A DNA stretch of 5,605 bases from the NCBI GenBank assembly GCA_934457515.1, contig CAKSHV010000110.1, positions 1 to 5,605 of the forward strand, given 5' to 3'. Origin of the DNA: an uncultured Clostridia bacterium. GTDB taxonomy: Bacteria > Bacillota > Clostridia > RGIG6154. The position numbers and the translations under genes are program-made. Position 1 is the first letter of the stretch; each line of letters starts with the position of its first letter. The notes under the pieces are model-generated. The model saw only the letters and a list, made by a program, of their open reading frames with translations, made no database searches and was not told the DNA's origin. Positions 1 through 5,605 of the stretch are shown piece after piece.

Positions 1-1
1 G

Positions 2-24
2 TGATATACTATTCTATATATAAT
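2..24 (+). promoter_or_regulatory. Candidate promoter: two -10 elements upstream of the response regulator
   Basis: Two -10-like hexamers are visible. TGATATACT at 2-10 is an extended -10 (TGn followed by TATACT). TATAAT at 19-24 is a perfect consensus -10. The matching -35 boxes would fall before base 1, so they cannot be checked. From the second element, transcription would start near base 31 and leave a leader of about 34 bases before the start codon at 65. This is a sequence match only; AT-rich leaders give such matches by chance. Confidence 0.45.
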
Positions 25-51
25 GCCAATTGCAGGAAACAGATAAAAGAC

Positions 52-58
52 AGGAGGG
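52..58 (+). promoter_or_regulatory. Ribosome binding site that fixes the response regulator start
   Basis: AGGAGGG is a near-perfect Shine-Dalgarno sequence. It directly abuts an ATG at 59, which leaves no spacer and makes that codon unusable. The in-frame ATG at 65 lies six bases downstream, a normal distance. The start at 65 also gives the family-typical N-terminus MAKRILIVDDE rather than MQMAKRI. Confidence 0.85.
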
Positions 59-64
59 ATGCAA

Positions 65-769
65 ATGGCAAAGCGTATTTTGATTGTGGATGATGAGAAA
101 GCGATTGTTGACATTTTAAAGTTTAACCTGGTTCGGGAGGGCTATGAAACCTTAGAGGCATATGACGGCCTGGAAGGCTATGAAAAAGCCGTTTCCGAAA
201 AGCCGGACCTTATTTTGCTGGACGTTATGCTGCCCTCAATGCCCGGTTTTGACGTGTGCAAAAAAATCCGTGAAAAAAGCACGGTTCCGATTATCATGCT
301 GACCGCCCGCACAGACGAGATTGATAAAGTGCTCGGCTTGGAACTGGGGGCGGACGACTACATAACAAAGCCGTTCGGTATCCGCGAGGTGATGGCGCGC
401 GTGAAAGCAAACCTGCGCCGTAATTCGATAGAGGCGGCAGAACAGACGGAGGACGGCGACGTGCTGCATTTCGGCGACCTTACCATAGACATCGGCAAGT
501 ACGAGGCAAGAAAAAACGGCAAGGTTTTGGAACTGACCTTAAGAGAGTTTGAACTTTTAAAATTTTTGGCAAGCCAGCCCGAAAAAATCTTTTCGCGCGA
601 AGTGCTTTTGGAAAAGGTTTGGGGCTATGAGTATTTGGGCGATGTGCGCACGGTGGACGTAACGGTACGCAGACTTCGCGAAAAGGTGGAGGATGACGCA
701 AGCGAGCCGATGTATGTTATGACAAAGCGCGGCGTCGGTTACTATTTTAACGGAAAAAGAAAGGGATAA
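65..769 (+). CDS. walR: WalR/YycF-like OmpR-PhoB family response regulator
   Basis: A two-component response regulator of 234 residues, the usual length, acting in the cytoplasm as a DNA-binding transcription factor switched by phosphorylation. The receiver domain spans about residues 3-118: acidic pocket D9/D10, phospho-acceptor D53 (in LLDVMLP), T80 (in IIMLTAR) and K102 (in TKPF). The winged-helix DNA-binding domain spans about 133-230. Its recognition helix region GDVRTVDVTVRRLREK and the following RGVGYY match, from memory, Bacillus subtilis WalR (YycF), the essential regulator of cell-wall metabolism. The start at 65 is preferred to 59 because of SD spacing. The stop lies 5 bases before an acyl-CoA synthetase gene, whose SD-like AAAGGG overlaps this gene's 3' end. 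Membership of the PhoB/OmpR family is certain. The WalR name rests on similarity and is less sure, because no walK follows; a PhoP-type regulator is the main alternative. Confidence 0.93.
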   Translation: MAKRILIVDDEKAIVDILKFNLVREGYETLEAYDGLEGYEKAVSEKPDLILLDVMLPSMPGFDVCKKIREKSTVPIIMLTARTDEIDKVLGLELGADDYITKPFGIREVMARVKANLRRNSIEAAEQTEDGDVLHFGDLTIDIGKYEARKNGKVLELTLREFELLKFLASQPEKIFSREVLLEKVWGYEYLGDVRTVDVTVRRLREKVEDDASEPMYVMTKRGVGYYFNGKRKG

Positions 770-774
770 CAGAT

Positions 775-2508
775 ATGGAATACAAAGAGTTTAAACATGC
801 GGTTCGGCCCGAATCGTTTTACAAATACCCGCTTTATAAGGCAAGAAACATAACAACCATTCGCGACATGTTCGATTCAAGCACCGATTTGTTTGCGGAA
901 AAAACGGCATTTTTGGTGAAAGACAAGCACGGCGAGCCGTACAGAGAAGTGACATATGCTGACGTACGACGCGATGTGTATGCGCTCGGAACCGCTTTTG
1001 CGGCACTGGGACTCAAAGACAAAAAAATCGCCGTTGTGGGCGAAAATCGCTATGAATGGGCAATTACCTATCTTGCGGTGGTGTGCGGCATCGGCACGAT
1101 TGTGCCTTTGGATAAAGAACTTCCCGAAGAGGAACTTACATATCTTATGGAGCGCGCGGAAGTGTCCGCCGTTGTGTATTCGGACAAAATGCGCAAGAAA
1201 TTCCCCGGCCTGTTTTGTGAAAACGAGAATTTCATCGGCATTAACATGGACGACGATACCGAAGACGTTTCGATTAAGCAGTTAATTGAAAAGGGAAACG
1301 AATTTTTAACAAAAGGCGAGGACACATTCTTAAAAGCTGTGCCCAAGCCGGAGGACGTGAACATCATTTTGTTCACCTCGGGCACAACGGGGCTTGCCAA
1401 AGGCGTTATGCTGTCGCATAAAAACATTGCGGAAAATTTGATGAATATGGTAACCCTTTGCAACATCAACGACCAAACCCGCTTTTTCTCGGTTCTTCCG
1501 CTGCACCACACCTATGAGTGCACCTGCGGCTTTTTGTGCGCGATTTACAGCGGTGCGTCCATTGCCTATTGCGAGGGCTTAAAATACATTGTTAAAAACA
1601 TGCAGGAGGCGCATCCGACCTATTTCCTGTCGGTTCCGCTGATTGTTGAGTCTATTTACCGCCAAATCTGGAACGGCATCCGCAAAAAGGGCAAGGAAAA
1701 ATTAGTTAAGAAAATGATTAAAATTTCAGACTTTTTGCTGAAATTTCACATCGATTTGCGCCGTGCTCTGTTTAAAGAGGTACACGAAACCCTGGGCGGC
1801 AAAATGTTTATGTTTGTTTCGGGGGCAGCTGCGCTTGATCCCGAGATCATCCGCGGTATGCGTTCATTCGGCTTGAATGTTATCCAAGGATACGGCATGA
1901 CGGAGTGCTCCCCCATTGCGGCGGTAAACCGCGATGTGTATTGGGATGACGCATCTGCCGGTCTTCCGCCCATTGAAGTGGACGTTAGAATCGAAAACCC
2001 CAACGAAGAGGGAATCGGCGAAATTTTAATTAAAGGTGAAAACGTGATGGTTGGCTATTATAAAGACGAAGAGACAACCGCCAAAACCATTGTGGACGGC
2101 TGGCTGCACACCGGCGATATGGGCTATATAGACGACCGCGGTTTTATTTTCATAACGGGCAGACTGAAAAACGTGATTGTTACTGAAAACGGAAAGAATG
2201 TATATCCCGAAGAAGTGGAAACTTATTTGCAGCGAAATCCCTATATTTCCGAGTGTATGGTGTATGCAACGGCGGACAAGCTGGGCAATGAAACGGTTGT
2301 TTCGGCGCATATTTATCCCGATTACAAAGCGGTTGCCGAGGCACTGGGCAAGGATTATACCGAAGAGCAGCTGCATGATTTCATCGGCGACTGCGTGAAA
2401 GACGTGAACAAAGACATGCCGCCTTATAAAAAGGTGCAGAAATTTGATGTTCGCCATGAAGAGTTTGTGAAAACAACAACCAAGAAAATCAAGCGGTTTG
2501 CCAACTGA
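775..2508 (+). CDS. Long-chain fatty acid-CoA ligase (AMP-binding superfamily)
   Basis: A 577-residue adenylate-forming enzyme. Family members activate a carboxylic acid, usually a long-chain fatty acid, with ATP to an acyl-adenylate and transfer it to CoA. All core motifs are intact: phosphate-binding loop TSGTTGLAKG at 201-210, QGYGMTECSP at 371-380, GWLHTGDMGYID at 442-453, the hinge and FACS-type signature GRLKNVIVTENGKNVYPEE at 462-480, and a C-terminal KKIKR with probable catalytic K571. The segment at about 300-345, rich in Lys and hydrophobic residues and ending in ALGG-like ETLGGKMFMFVSGAAALDPE, is characteristic of the long-chain (FAA1/ACSL-like) branch rather than acetyl-CoA synthetases. 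No signal peptide is seen; such enzymes are cytoplasmic or peripheral at the membrane. The ATG at 775 has a purine-rich SD (GAAAGGG, ending at 765) inside the previous gene, which suggests translational coupling with the response regulator. The true acyl substrate, and even whether CoA is the acceptor, cannot be read from sequence. Confidence 0.92.
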   Translation: MEYKEFKHAVRPESFYKYPLYKARNITTIRDMFDSSTDLFAEKTAFLVKDKHGEPYREVTYADVRRDVYALGTAFAALGLKDKKIAVVGENRYEWAITYLAVVCGIGTIVPLDKELPEEELTYLMERAEVSAVVYSDKMRKKFPGLFCENENFIGINMDDDTEDVSIKQLIEKGNEFLTKGEDTFLKAVPKPEDVNIILFTSGTTGLAKGVMLSHKNIAENLMNMVTLCNINDQTRFFSVLPLHHTYECTCGFLCAIYSGASIAYCEGLKYIVKNMQEAHPTYFLSVPLIVESIYRQIWNGIRKKGKEKLVKKMIKISDFLLKFHIDLRRALFKEVHETLGGKMFMFVSGAAALDPEIIRGMRSFGLNVIQGYGMTECSPIAAVNRDVYWDDASAGLPPIEVDVRIENPNEEGIGEILIKGENVMVGYYKDEETTAKTIVDGWLHTGDMGYIDDRGFIFITGRLKNVIVTENGKNVYPEEVETYLQRNPYISECMVYATADKLGNETVVSAHIYPDYKAVAEALGKDYTEEQLHDFIGDCVKDVNKDMPPYKKVQKFDVRHEEFVKTTTKKIKRFAN

Positions 2509-2514
2509 TTTTTT
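2485..2514 (+). terminator. Weak bulged hairpin with T-run at the end of the acyl-CoA ligase gene
   Basis: AAAATCA (2485-2491) and GTT (2496-2498) can pair with AAC (2503-2505) and TGATTTT (2506-2512) around a TGCC loop, with a four-base AGCG bulge. The T-run is 2509-2514. The stem is mostly A-T and bulged, so at best it would be a leaky terminator reducing transcription into the protease gene. It may be chance, since it overlaps coding sequence and the stop codon. Confidence 0.2.
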
Positions 2515-2532
2515 GGCGGAACGGAGCGGTAT

Positions 2533-3843
2533 ATGAGAGGAAAACAGCTGTATAAAAATAAAATAGGCGTGGGTATTCTATCGCTTTTTATGTGCCTTTC
2601 CGCGCTTTCCGCAGCGGCTGCGCCCGCAAAAGCGACAGATGAGCTTTGGGCGTCCTTCCCGCTTGAGAGAACAAACAGAGGTTTGCTGTTTGCTGCGGCA
2701 TCGGGGGACCCGAACTGGTATTATGACGAACCGGAAATGATATCGTTTCCCCTTTTTGAGCTGACCGGTAAAGGTGTCACGGTAGGCATTATTGATACCG
2801 GCATTGCAGAGCATAATGACATTGCCTCCGAAAACATCACGGCAAAAAGGCGGTTTTGCATGGATGATACCGAAGAAACCGATATAAACGACGTGACCGA
2901 CGATGTGGGTCACGGCACAGCGGTTGCCGGGCTTATCTGCGGCAGAGGCAAATCAGCGAACACCATGCGGGGCATTGCGCCCGATGTGAATTTGGTTATC
3001 GTTAAATGCGCCACCGCAGAGGGAGCAGCCTTTTCAAAAATAACCGAGGGAATCCGCTATTGCATTCGCCAAGGGTGCGATGTGATTAACATTTCGCTGG
3101 GTACAGCCTCTGTGACAGATCCCAATCATCCGGAGCTGCAGGAAATGCAGGAGGCAATTAGCGATGCAACGCAAAGCGGCTGCATTGTGGTTGCGGCGGC
3201 AGGTAATAAGGGGGATGATACACAGGAGACGGACTTTGTGTCTTATCCGGCGGGTCTTGAAAACGTAATCGGCGTGGGCAGCGTCGGAAGCGGGTTTGTT
3301 CACACTTCAACGTCGCAAAAAAACGAATCTGTGTTTGTGAGCGCGCCGGGCAGCCGTGTTTTGGTTTTAAACTATAAAAGCCCTTCGGGGTATAAGGTAG
3401 ACGGCGGCACATCCTATGCTGCGCCCATCATTTCGGGCATGGCGGCGCTGATTAAGCAAATGAATAAAAATGCGGCAGTGGATACGGTGAAAGAAATTTT
3501 AAGAAAAACGGTCACTGACTGCGGCACAGCGGGGTATGACACTTCGTTCGGCTACGGCGTTGCAAACGGCAGAGCCCTTGCCATCTATTTAAGAAACACA
3601 AGCTTTTGGGCGCGGAAAACAAACGAATCGATTACCGTTTCCAATCTCGGCGGACGGCGCATGGTTTATTTCGTGCAAAGCGCATATATAGGTGCAAGGC
3701 AGGCATATGCCTTGCCGGAAAGCGCGGAAATTTCAGACTTGTCAAGTTCAAAATTTTCCTTGCAAAGCGAAGAGGAAAACTATACATATAAACGGTTCTT
3801 TTTAGAAAGAGAAAGCTTAAAACCCCTCGGCGGGGCACTTTAA
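2533..3843 (+). CDS. Secreted subtilisin-like (S8) serine protease
   Basis: A 436-residue subtilase. Residues 1-34 look like a Sec signal peptide: basic MRGKQLYKNK, a hydrophobic stretch at about 11-30, and a likely signal peptidase I site after PAKA (31-34). The catalytic triad is complete: D88 in VGIIDTG, H127 in GHGTAVAGLICG, S294 in GGTSYAAP. The oxyanion-hole Asn is N225 in AAAGN. The domain runs to about residue 352, followed by an 80-residue tail of unknown fold with no transmembrane segment and no recognisable cell-wall anchor, so the protein is probably released or loosely bound. A GDPNWYYDEPEMI segment at 58-70 resembles the start of mature subtilisins. That leaves only about 23 residues after the signal peptide, far too few for an inhibitor I9 propeptide. 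Seven cysteines occur in the exported part. The ATG at 2533 has GGAG at 2523-2526. The 24-base gap suggests co-transcription with the upstream ligase. Substrate unknown. Confidence 0.92.
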   Translation: MRGKQLYKNKIGVGILSLFMCLSALSAAAAPAKATDELWASFPLERTNRGLLFAAASGDPNWYYDEPEMISFPLFELTGKGVTVGIIDTGIAEHNDIASENITAKRRFCMDDTEETDINDVTDDVGHGTAVAGLICGRGKSANTMRGIAPDVNLVIVKCATAEGAAFSKITEGIRYCIRQGCDVINISLGTASVTDPNHPELQEMQEAISDATQSGCIVVAAAGNKGDDTQETDFVSYPAGLENVIGVGSVGSGFVHTSTSQKNESVFVSAPGSRVLVLNYKSPSGYKVDGGTSYAAPIISGMAALIKQMNKNAAVDTVKEILRKTVTDCGTAGYDTSFGYGVANGRALAIYLRNTSFWARKTNESITVSNLGGRRMVYFVQSAYIGARQAYALPESAEISDLSSSKFSLQSEEENYTYKRFFLERESLKPLGGAL

Positions 3844-3867
3844 AACAGGCAGCAAAAAATTTATATA
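3839..3867 (+). promoter_or_regulatory. Weak candidate promoter for glyS
   Basis: TTTAAA at 3839-3844 (four of six matches to TTGACA) and TATATA at 3862-3867 (four of six to TATAAT) are separated by 17 bases. The -35 overlaps the protease stop codon. Transcription would begin near 3874, at the 5' edge of the leader stem. It is the best sigma-A-like pair I can find in the spacer, but both boxes are poor, so this is tentative. Confidence 0.25.
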
Positions 3868-3870
3868 CAG

Positions 3871-3913
3871 TTGTGTTCTGAAAATCCGAACAGGAAAGCC
3901 ATTCAGAATGCAG
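3871..3913 (+). other. Stem-loop in the glyS leader, abutting the SD
   Basis: TTGTGTTCTGAA (3871-3882) can pair continuously with TTCAGAATGCAG (3902-3913): 12 pairs, nine Watson-Crick and three G-U, with TTCTGAA/TTCAGAA as the perfect core. The 19-base loop can hold a further TCC/GGA mini-stem (3885-3887 with 3893-3895). The 3' foot ends one base before the SD AAGGAGG (3914-3920). There is no T-run after it, so it is not an intrinsic terminator. A role in translation control or mRNA stability is inference only. If the weak promoter at 3839-3867 is used, the 5' strand would lie at the very end of the mRNA. Confidence 0.4.
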
Positions 3914-3926
3914 AAGGAGGAAAAAC

Positions 3927-5303
3927 ATGAAAAACAGCGAAAAAACAATGGAAAAAGTGGTTGCACTTTGCAAAGGCCGCGGATTTGTATATCCGGGCTC
4001 AGAGATTTACGGCGGACTGTCCAACACATGGGACTACGGCCCGCTGGGCGTTGAATTCAAAAACAACGTAAAACGTGCATGGTGGAAAAAATTTATTCAG
4101 GAATCGCCCTATAACGTGGGCTTGGACGCGGCAATTTTAATGAATCCGCAAACCTGGGTGGCTTCCGGCCACGTGGGCGGCTTTTCCGACCCGCTTATGG
4201 ACTGCAAAGAGTGCAAAGCGCGTTTCCGTGCAGATAAACTCATCGAAGACGCAGCCGGCGTTTCGGCAGACGGCTGGACAGACGAGCAGATGGAAAAATA
4301 CATTCAGGAAAACAACATTGCATGCCCCGAATGCGGCAAAACCAATTTCACCGGCATCCGCAAATTTAACTTAATGTTTAAAACGTTCCAGGGCGTTACC
4401 GAAGATTCAAAATCGGAATTGTTTCTCCGTCCCGAAACGGCACAGGGTATTTTCGTAAACTTCAAAAATGTGCAGCGCACAACCCGCAAAAAGGTGCCTT
4501 TCGGTATCGGTCAGATCGGTAAATCGTTCCGTAACGAAATCACACCGGGCAATTTTACGTTCAGAACCCGCGAGTTTGAACAGATGGAGCTTGAATTTTT
4601 CTGCAAGCCCGGCACGGATTTAGAGTGGTTTGCTTATTGGAAAGACTATTGCAAAAACTTCCTTCTGTCCCTTGGCATTAAGGAAGAAAACATTAAACTG
4701 CGCGACCATTCTCCCGAAGAGCTTTCGCACTATTCCAATGCAACAACCGACATCGAGTTCATGTTCCCGTTCGGCTGGGGCGAGCTTTGGGGCATTGCGG
4801 ACAGAACGGATTTCGACTTAAAGCAGCACGCAGCGCACTCGGGCGAATCGATGGAATATATGGATCCCGTTACAAACGAAAAATATGTGCCCTATTGCAT
4901 CGAGCCGTCGCTGGGTGCAGACCGTGTGGCGCTTGCATTCCTTTGCGAAGCGTATGACGAAGAGGAAATTGCAGAGGGCGACACCCGCGTGGTTATGCAC
5001 TTAAGCCCCGTTCTTGCGCCCATGAAGGCAGCGGTTCTGCCGCTTTCCAAAAAGTTAAGCGAACCCGCAAGCGCACTTTATGCAGACCTTTGCAAGAAGT
5101 TTCGGTGCGACTATGACGAGGCGGGCTCTATCGGCAAGCGCTACAGAAGACAGGACGAAATCGGCACGCCGTATTGCATTACGGTTGACTTTGAAACGGC
5201 GGAGGACAATTGCGTAACCGTCCGTGACAGAGATACCATGGAGCAGATTCGTATGCCGATTGACAAGGTCGCAGCATTTATTGAAGAAAAAATTGCATTT
5301 TAA
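3927..5303 (+). CDS. glyS: Glycyl-tRNA synthetase, single-chain alpha2 type
   Basis: A 458-residue class II aminoacyl-tRNA synthetase, close to the usual length for the homodimeric bacterial form. It joins glycine to tRNA-Gly in the cytoplasm using ATP. The N-terminal catalytic domain opens with [12 protein letters not shown] (19-30) and DYGPLG (36-41). Two CxxC pairs, C93/C96 and C133/C136, form the zinc-knuckle-like insert. [12 protein letters not shown] (168-179) is the conserved substrate-binding stretch. Class II motif 2 is FRNE at 201-204 continuing to [14 protein letters not shown], and motif 3 is EPSLGADR at 326-333. The anticodon-binding domain occupies about 356-455, with [19 protein letters not shown] typical of it. 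The ATG at 3927 has an ideal SD (AAGGAGG, 3914-3920) six bases upstream. The 83-base gap after the protease, and the hairpin after the stop codon, suggest a separate or semi-separate transcription unit. No T-box is seen. Some annotations call this gene glyQS. Confidence 0.98.
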   Translation: MKNSEKTMEKVVALCKGRGFVYPGSEIYGGLSNTWDYGPLGVEFKNNVKRAWWKKFIQESPYNVGLDAAILMNPQTWVASGHVGGFSDPLMDCKECKARFRADKLIEDAAGVSADGWTDEQMEKYIQENNIACPECGKTNFTGIRKFNLMFKTFQGVTEDSKSELFLRPETAQGIFVNFKNVQRTTRKKVPFGIGQIGKSFRNEITPGNFTFRTREFEQMELEFFCKPGTDLEWFAYWKDYCKNFLLSLGIKEENIKLRDHSPEELSHYSNATTDIEFMFPFGWGELWGIADRTDFDLKQHAAHSGESMEYMDPVTNEKYVPYCIEPSLGADRVALAFLCEAYDEEEIAEGDTRVVMHLSPVLAPMKAAVLPLSKKLSEPASALYADLCKKFRCDYDEAGSIGKRYRRQDEIGTPYCITVDFETAEDNCVTVRDRDTMEQIRMPIDKVAAFIEEKIAF

Positions 5304-5318
5304 GATAAACATGAAAAG

Positions 5319-5348
5319 AACAATCCGCGCAAAATGCGCGGATTGTTT
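5319..5348 (+). terminator. Strong GC-rich hairpin after glyS, possible terminator
   Basis: AACAATCCGCGC (5319-5330) pairs perfectly with GCGCGGATTGTT (5336-5347) around the loop AAAAT, giving a 12-bp stem extendable by one G-T pair. Only three T residues (5346-5348) follow on the + strand, which is weak for an intrinsic terminator. On the - strand the stem is followed by TTCTTTTC, so it would serve equally or better for transcription coming from the right. It sits 15 bases after the glyS stop and 26 bases before the next start codon. Confidence 0.65.
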
Positions 5349-5374
5349 CAGCGTGTAAGGGTGGGTGAATAAAA

Positions 5375-5605
5375 ATGCAAGTTTTTCGGGGAAAGCGCGG
5401 AATCAGCATAAAAGCAATCAATGTGTGTTTTGTGGTGATTATTATTTTGTTTTCGTGCGGGGTTTTGGCGGCAAACTATTTAATTGAAAAGAAATACAAC
5501 GAAACCACCGTGCTGCAAAAAACCATGATGGCGTGTAACGACGCGGCAAATACGCTGCAAAGTGAGTCGGACGAGCTGACCGTGTGCATTAACAATTATG
5601 TGGAC
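5375..5605 (+). CDS. N-terminus of a membrane-anchored sensor protein (cut by the window edge)
   Basis: An open frame of 77 codons runs off the window. The ATG at 5375 is preceded by AAGGGTGGGTG (5357-5367), a usable SD, and an in-frame TGA at 5366 rules out an earlier start. The protein opens with a basic MQVFRGKRGISIKA, then one transmembrane segment at about residues 15-35 (rich in V, I, L and F), then a hydrophilic, probably helical stretch. That stretch, with AANTLQSESDELTVCINNYVD at its end, resembles the extracellular start of clostridial sensor proteins such as diguanylate cyclases (GGDEF), histidine kinases or chemoreceptors, which often have a SDxLTxxVRxYVxTGD-like pattern. This is a resemblance from memory, and the output domain lies outside the window, so its type cannot be assigned. 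Confidence 0.75.
   Translation, partial: MQVFRGKRGISIKAINVCFVVIIILFSCGVLAANYLIEKKYNETTVLQKTMMACNDAANTLQSESDELTVCINNYVD

Noticed and set aside
59..64. Upstream ATG as the start of the response regulator
   Set aside because: It directly abuts the SD with no spacer; the ATG at 65 has normal spacing and gives the conserved N-terminus.
1068..1511. Minus-strand open frame of 147 codons
   Set aside because: It lies entirely within the acyl-CoA ligase gene, has no plausible SD or recognisable motifs, and is the complement of a conserved coding sequence.
2026..2457. Minus-strand open frame of 143 codons
   Set aside because: It overlaps the conserved C-terminal domain of the ligase; the His/Ile/Phe-rich composition is what a reversed coding frame gives.
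3823..3835. CCCC-TCGGC-GGGG hairpin at the 3' end of the protease gene
   Set aside because: The stem is only four pairs, lies inside the coding region, and is followed by CACTTTAAAAC rather than a T-run, so it is not a convincing terminator.
3632..3973. Minus-strand open frame crossing the protease-glyS spacer
   Set aside because: It overlaps both genes, has no recognised family, and its hydrophobic run comes from the complement of A-rich leader sequence.
5358..5364. AGGGTGG, the core of the T-box sequence
   Set aside because: It is followed by GTGAATAA, not the ACCGCG that completes the T-box, no antiterminator stem or terminator follows, and the segment is better explained as the SD of the next gene.
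1..5605. CRISPR arrays, insertion sequences, tRNA/rRNA genes, phage or defence genes
   Set aside because: No repeated spacer-like units, terminal inverted repeats, transposase motifs or structured RNA genes were seen; the genes are housekeeping or regulatory with uniform composition.

Overview
The window looks like ordinary chromosome from a low-to-moderate GC Firmicute, most likely a Clostridia-class anaerobe. The signs are a response regulator closely matching WalR/YycF, strong AGGAGG-type ribosome binding sites, a single-chain (alpha2-type) glycyl-tRNA synthetase, and a partial C-terminal-truncated membrane sensor of a style common in Clostridia. The genus cannot be told from the sequence. 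All five genes lie on the + strand and are closely packed, with no gene-free stretch longer than 300 bases.

Layout: bases 1-64 are a short leader with two candidate -10 elements and a strong SD. Bases 65-769 encode a WalR/PhoB-type response regulator. Five bases later (775-2508) comes a long-chain acyl-CoA synthetase of the AMP-binding superfamily, and 24 bases after that (2533-3843) a secreted subtilisin-like (S8) serine protease. These three are probably one transcription unit. An 83-base spacer follows, containing a 12-bp stem whose 3' foot abuts the SD of the glycyl-tRNA synthetase gene (3927-5303). A GC-rich 12-bp hairpin (5319-5347) follows glyS. The window then runs into the first 77 codons of a membrane-anchored signalling protein (5375 to the edge).

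How the genes may work together: the regulator belongs to the family that controls cell-wall and envelope homeostasis, and its two co-directional neighbours act on fatty acids and on extracellular proteins, so an envelope-related role is reasonable but unproven. No partner histidine kinase is encoded in the window, although WalR genes are usually followed by walK. The glycyl-tRNA synthetase is a housekeeping gene with no T-box in its short leader.

I do not see a previously undescribed system here. The points most worth a second look are the WalR-like gene without walK, the protease lacking a normal propeptide and carrying several cysteines, and the structured glyS leader.
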